Shown here piece by piece: positions 59,954 to 64,000 of a stretch of 64,000 nt of DNA; positions within the stretch are counted from its first letter, which is position 1; each line of letters starts with the position of its first letter. Source of the DNA: Oreocharis arfaki (Eukaryota > Chordata > Aves > Passeriformes > Paramythiidae); the NCBI GenBank assembly GCA_013398015.1, contig VZRR01012752.1:2285777-2349776 (forward strand). The letters are read 5' to 3'. The notes under the pieces are model-generated. The model ran no database searches and was not told the DNA's origin. It saw only the letters and a list, made by a program, of their open reading frames with translations. The translations under genes were made by a program, and so were the position numbers.

Positions 59954-61861
59954 CAAAGCATGTCCGTATTTAAAATGGAGAAGAGGGTCCACCATGCTTC
60001 CAAGGTGTCCAGCAAGAGTTGCCCACCTGGACTCATGTGCCAGAATTGTGTAGTGTGTCAGTATTCCAGACAAGATGCTTTCACTGCCAGATATTCCCAC
60101 TCTGCTCTCAAGAACAGCCATGTTCCTCCATCGTGGCTTTTGTGCAATGCACAGTACATCTTTAAAACAGGAGCTAGAGCTCAGCAACTTTATCTCTCCA
60201 ACAGAAGTAACTTTGAGTGTCTGTTGCACCTTTCTTCTGTGGACATCAAAGAATTTAATAGACTCAACACAGCTCAGCTCACCCACGCTTGCAATGCCAG
60301 CTTACTCTGAACTCTAGCCTCGTATCAGTATTTCCACATTTTCTCAATGATTACCAACGATGTTAGATGAGAGCTGTCAACTTCGTTTCTCCAAATGCCC
60401 CTCTTGCAAATTCATCCTGGGATCCCACAGTGAATTTTACTTTTTTTCATTTCATGCAGCAGAAATAGTAGCACAAATCCTTTAGGACAGTGCTAGGGCC
60501 TGAGTTATCTGGCCGGATTTAGTGTCTTCACCTAGAGTGTCAGGGACTCTTCTTTTGTTTTTGCAGCGCTGATGGGTCCCTAGGAGTGCAGTGTGTGACC
60601 TGCACCGGCACTTCTTAAGCAAGAATGGACTCCAGCTTACATTCATTTAACTGTGTTGCCTCAGAGGAGCTGACACCAGAATTGTGTTTTTCTCTCTAAC
60701 ACAAGCATGTGTAATCAGGAATACATATAAAAAGCTGATATGCTAAGTAAGACTGAGTTGGTATTATCCTTCAGGGTTGAGTAATCCACTAAATTATTTA
60801 GTCAAAGTTACTTGCAGCTTCTGAAGCAGAATTTCCTGTTTCTAGGATCTCAATATGGTATTTTTATGACATGGTACCTCCACTAGGTCAGAAGGAGATT
60901 GTGCCTTTTCTTCTCATGTTGTTGTTTCTGGTTTTCAAACAAACTGTCTTGACATCTCAGTTACATTTTTCAATGCCAGAATAATACTGAAATAAAAAAA
61001 CCTAGTTTGTTCAGATTAATATGGGGCAGAAGACTAGTTTGATGTGATCAACCAATTAATTTGGGGAAAAAATCGTAACTCAAAAAAATTTCAACTGAAG
61101 TATCACATTCTGTAACTTTGTATCCACAAATCACAGTATTTGCTTTTTTTGTTCTAAAAAATGCAGGTATGTTTTTTTCTCAGAGCTTACACTTTTTAAG
61201 TGCCTTAAGCATAAAAATATTTTTAGTAAATCTAATATCTAATGTTTACTGATTGAATCAATTTAATATGAAAACCCTGTCACATGGCTCCTCAAGTACT
61301 TTCTTTTGGATTATCTTGATGTGCAAGAGAGGGACATTTTTGGACCCATCACAAGACAGTTAAATATGGGCTATGAATTGGAGGCATTGATCTCCCAGAC
61401 TAAGCCGCGTGATTGAGCTGAAGAGATTTTCCATTATTTGTGCTGTGGTTAATAGTTTAGCCTAAAGTTGTGAGTGAAACTAATGATCTTTACACAGTCT
61501 TTTACGTCTTCAGCCTATCATTATGTTGTTATAAAGCACCACATTTTGTCTCTGTGGAGTCCGAAATGCCTGTTCTTGAGATAAGAGTTAGGCCACGGTA
61601 CATCAGAATACAATGCGATGTTGTCACAAGTGCTATTTCAAAGCCCTGAGGGTGTTGTAACACGGATTCCTTTTTCACTGGATGTGTTAGTGCTTTTCAG
61701 GCATAAAACGTTCTTTCTGCACTCCTTTAGTTTGGATACCATCAGCCTACCTCCAAGCTATTGGCAGTGAACTTTAGCATTCCTGCTGGGAGGAGAATTA
61801 GAGGCTACTGATATCAAAGGCAGTTCACAGCACTGACTCAGGCCCTGAGTGTTTTATAACA

Positions 61862-61877
61862 CAAGCTTGCAAGCTTG
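61862..61877. repeat. Short AAGCTTGC tandem that is also a palindrome
   Basis: CAAGCTTGCAAGCTTG is its own reverse complement and contains two 8-bp units. It is likely chance or slippage. Confidence 0.85.
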
Positions 61878-64000
61878 CAAATGGAAGTCTGGAGGAGAAC
61901 TATCTATGAAAACTTTCTTATGTAATGTGCATACAAAGTTTCTCTTCTAAAAAACTTTTTTTTTCAGCTGTGCAAATTGTCTCTAGACCTTTATGTGACG
62001 CACAGACTGCATAGAAGCAGTCCAAATCATGTACACACTAGCTGTGTACCTCTGAAGCTGATAAATGTGAGCAAATATGGGACTACTACACTTAAAGATT
62101 AAATATTTCACTTTATTTTTGCTGTTGCTGTTGCAAATTAAGATCAAAGCAATACAGCTACCTCAAGGGCAACTAATGAGATAAAAGTTAGTTGTTTGCT
62201 AGTGTGCTCATTATTTGTCCTGTGCAATGTGCCTTGATCCTCCCATCATTCCTCCAGTCCTGCCCTGGGTGCTGTTCTCCAACACATTTCTGTTATTATG
62301 AGATTATTTTGAATCTTCACTTGGTATGAAAAGCCATTCTTTAAGGCATCCAGTCTACCTTTTCAAGTAGATCACAATTGGCCTGAACACTGGAGAAATA
62401 AACAGGCAAGAAGAGGCAGGCAGACTGAAAATGCTGAAGGGAAAGAGAAAGGTCCTGAGAGAATGTGTTTAAAACAGTCTGTTAACCCAGATATTGCTTC
62501 CCTCAGATTCTCTAGTGGCTGGCTCACATAGAAATTTCATTTTATATCATAGAAGATCAACTGAAAAGAACTTCATAATAGAAAATGAAAGTTTTACATT
62601 TGCAAGCTGCTGAAGAATTACACAATTAAAAATAACCTGACACAGTCTAGATGAGAAAACACAAAAAAATACCACTGAATAGGGTCAGAATTTTAATGAA
62701 AGAGAAGACAACATCAGCGTCCAAAACTGCTGCTGTCTGTCTACTGCCCTAAATCCTTGAGTGTTCAGTACATTTTCCTCTACCAGTCTTCCTGTCTTTC
62801 TGTATTTTTTTGTAACATATTTTGCTCCTTCTACATCAGTACATTATGTTCAAAAAACAATCTTACCATCCCCAAAATCAAAACAGAGCGTCACTGAATG
62901 AGCCAGCTGTAATATAGGAAGGATTAATTGTGAGTGCAGGGTTTAGGGGTGATGTGGGCATATCATTCATGTCAGCAGTAAGGCAGATTTATAGCTCCGA
63001 AGAGGAGTAAGAGCTGCTTGCTTTAGGTAAAGAGTTGCTCTCAACCTCCTTTATGAAATCAATAGCAATAGAAGTGGACATCAAAAGATGGCCCTGAGTC
63101 CCTGCTTGCAAAACCCACAAGGGTCACATTCACTCCAGTGATGGTTCATCACTTCTAGGTCAAGTGGTGGAGAGAGTAGAGAGGTCTTCTATGCCATTTC
63201 AGGCTGGCCTGACCTAAAGCAGGTCATCCGTGTGGATGTTGCATATCAACAGAACTTCAGAGAAAAGTAATGTCACAGTAATCAGAGTGGAACTTTGTCA
63301 GGAGTGTCACAGAAACTGCTCTGAGGTCTGGGATGTAAGTATTACTGCATGTATTTTTTTTTCCCTGCTCTAGGTTCAGAAATGTAAATGTCCCTTTGCA
63401 GCCCATCAGTAAGAACCTGAGGCTTTTGTTGCCTGCACTGAGATGGAAGCGTGGGTGTTTGTGAGAATGAAGAGCCCTCTGAGATCCCTAGGACTGTGCA
63501 GAATGGAGTGAGCCAGATCTCCTACAGGCTCATCAATACTGGCTTTTGGAATTGGTCCTTGTGCTGCAGTACTTGCCTACCTGTACCTGAGCACTGACTT
63601 CTAGAGACAGGCTTGGGGTGGTCCAAAACAAAAACCAGATGCAAAAGAGCTATTTTCAGGCAGGAAGAATTTGCCTGGTCCCGTAAATATTTGTCAGAGT
63701 AGCTGTATCAGCATGACCCCTTTGTAGAACTTTACTGGAGTGCCTCATTACATTGATCTACAAGATTACATTGATTACATTCAACCCCCCAAAAAGCAAA
63801 ATTATATAACAAAGCTGCGATAGGCATCAGGGTTTGTTCTATTCCCTTTCTCGTTTTGATGCAAAAATGTGAAATAATTTGCTCGTTTCCAGCACTGGAA
63901 CAGGTGGTTCCTTTGTACAAAGTGGCTGCCTCTCCAGAGGCAGTGCACACCCGTGCCGTCTTAGGATGACATGGGCAGAGGGGAAGGCAGAAATAGTCTG

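Larger units (their letters stand above)
56553..64000. other. Long AT-rich non-coding stretch to the window end
   Basis: No named repeat, exon or RNA gene was recognised in about 7.4 kb. Contents noted: a perfect 11-bp hairpin at 57193-57221, a 14-bp tandem duplication at 59926-59953, a 120-codon minus frame at 59924-60286 with an overlapping 116-codon plus frame, and an AAGCTTGC tandem/palindrome at 61862-61877. Confidence 0.5.

Noticed and set aside
1..64000. CRISPR array, prokaryotic operon, phage or plasmid features
   Set aside because: No regularly spaced repeats, no long dense open frames and no ribosome-binding-site pattern; CR1 and LTR content marks vertebrate DNA.
1..64000. tRNA, rRNA or nuclear mitochondrial insert
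   Set aside because: No cloverleaf with A/B boxes, ribosomal core sequence or mitochondrial gene stretch was recognised by eye; a tRNAscan or mitochondrial alignment would settle it.

Overview
This window looks like bird nuclear DNA, and I find no protein-coding gene in it that I can defend. The main evidence is at least eight CR1 LINE pieces of different ages. Several end in the avian CR1 tail (variants of ATTCTATGATTCTATG). There are also fragments of several endogenous-retrovirus LTRs that resemble bird, perhaps passerine, families. The background is AT-rich, stop-rich and non-modular, as expected of an intergenic desert or the inside of a large intron; the sequence alone does not decide between these. 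There is nothing bacterial or phage-like, no operon, no CRISPR array, and no rRNA or tRNA that I could recognise by eye.

Layout: 1-811 is a cluster of related LTR-derived pieces in plus orientation. About 2100-2820 is a decayed CR1 reverse-transcriptase segment. About 3688-4640 is an old CR1-like LINE 3' end on the minus strand. 9964-10668 is a probable solo LTR on the minus strand with inverted termini TGTTAC/GTAACA. About 23446-23630 is a MIR-like SINE remnant. 24679-25257 is the best-preserved CR1 3' end. About 27865-29190 is a long, old CR1 copy, followed directly by an eroded LTR tail at 29215-29390. 32118-32220 is a CR1 tail. 39563-39706 is a minus-strand CR1 tail beside a GC-rich LTR (about 39840-40550) of the same family as the 29.2 kb piece. 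48092-48331 and 56495-56552 are further CR1 tails. 52894-53402 is a minus-strand solo LTR with a likely 6-bp target duplication. Homopolymer and pyrimidine tracts are scattered between.

The longest open frames are not genes as far as I can see. The 192-codon frame at 52925-53503 lies almost wholly in a solo LTR. Frames near 24.8-25.1, 39.9-40.4 and 47.9-48.2 kb lie in CR1 or LTR sequence, and others lie in low-complexity tracts. A few unexplained pieces remain: a GC-richer block at 35.58-37.03 kb, minus-strand frames at 37.1-37.55 and 59.9-60.3 kb, a 166-codon frame at 26.6 kb, a perfect 11-bp hairpin at 57.2 kb, and AT-rich, homeodomain-site-like patches. None amounts to a demonstrable new system. 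The window reads as a layered record of retroelement insertion and decay. All repeat identities come from recognition by eye, without alignment software; element boundaries are approximate unless termini are stated.
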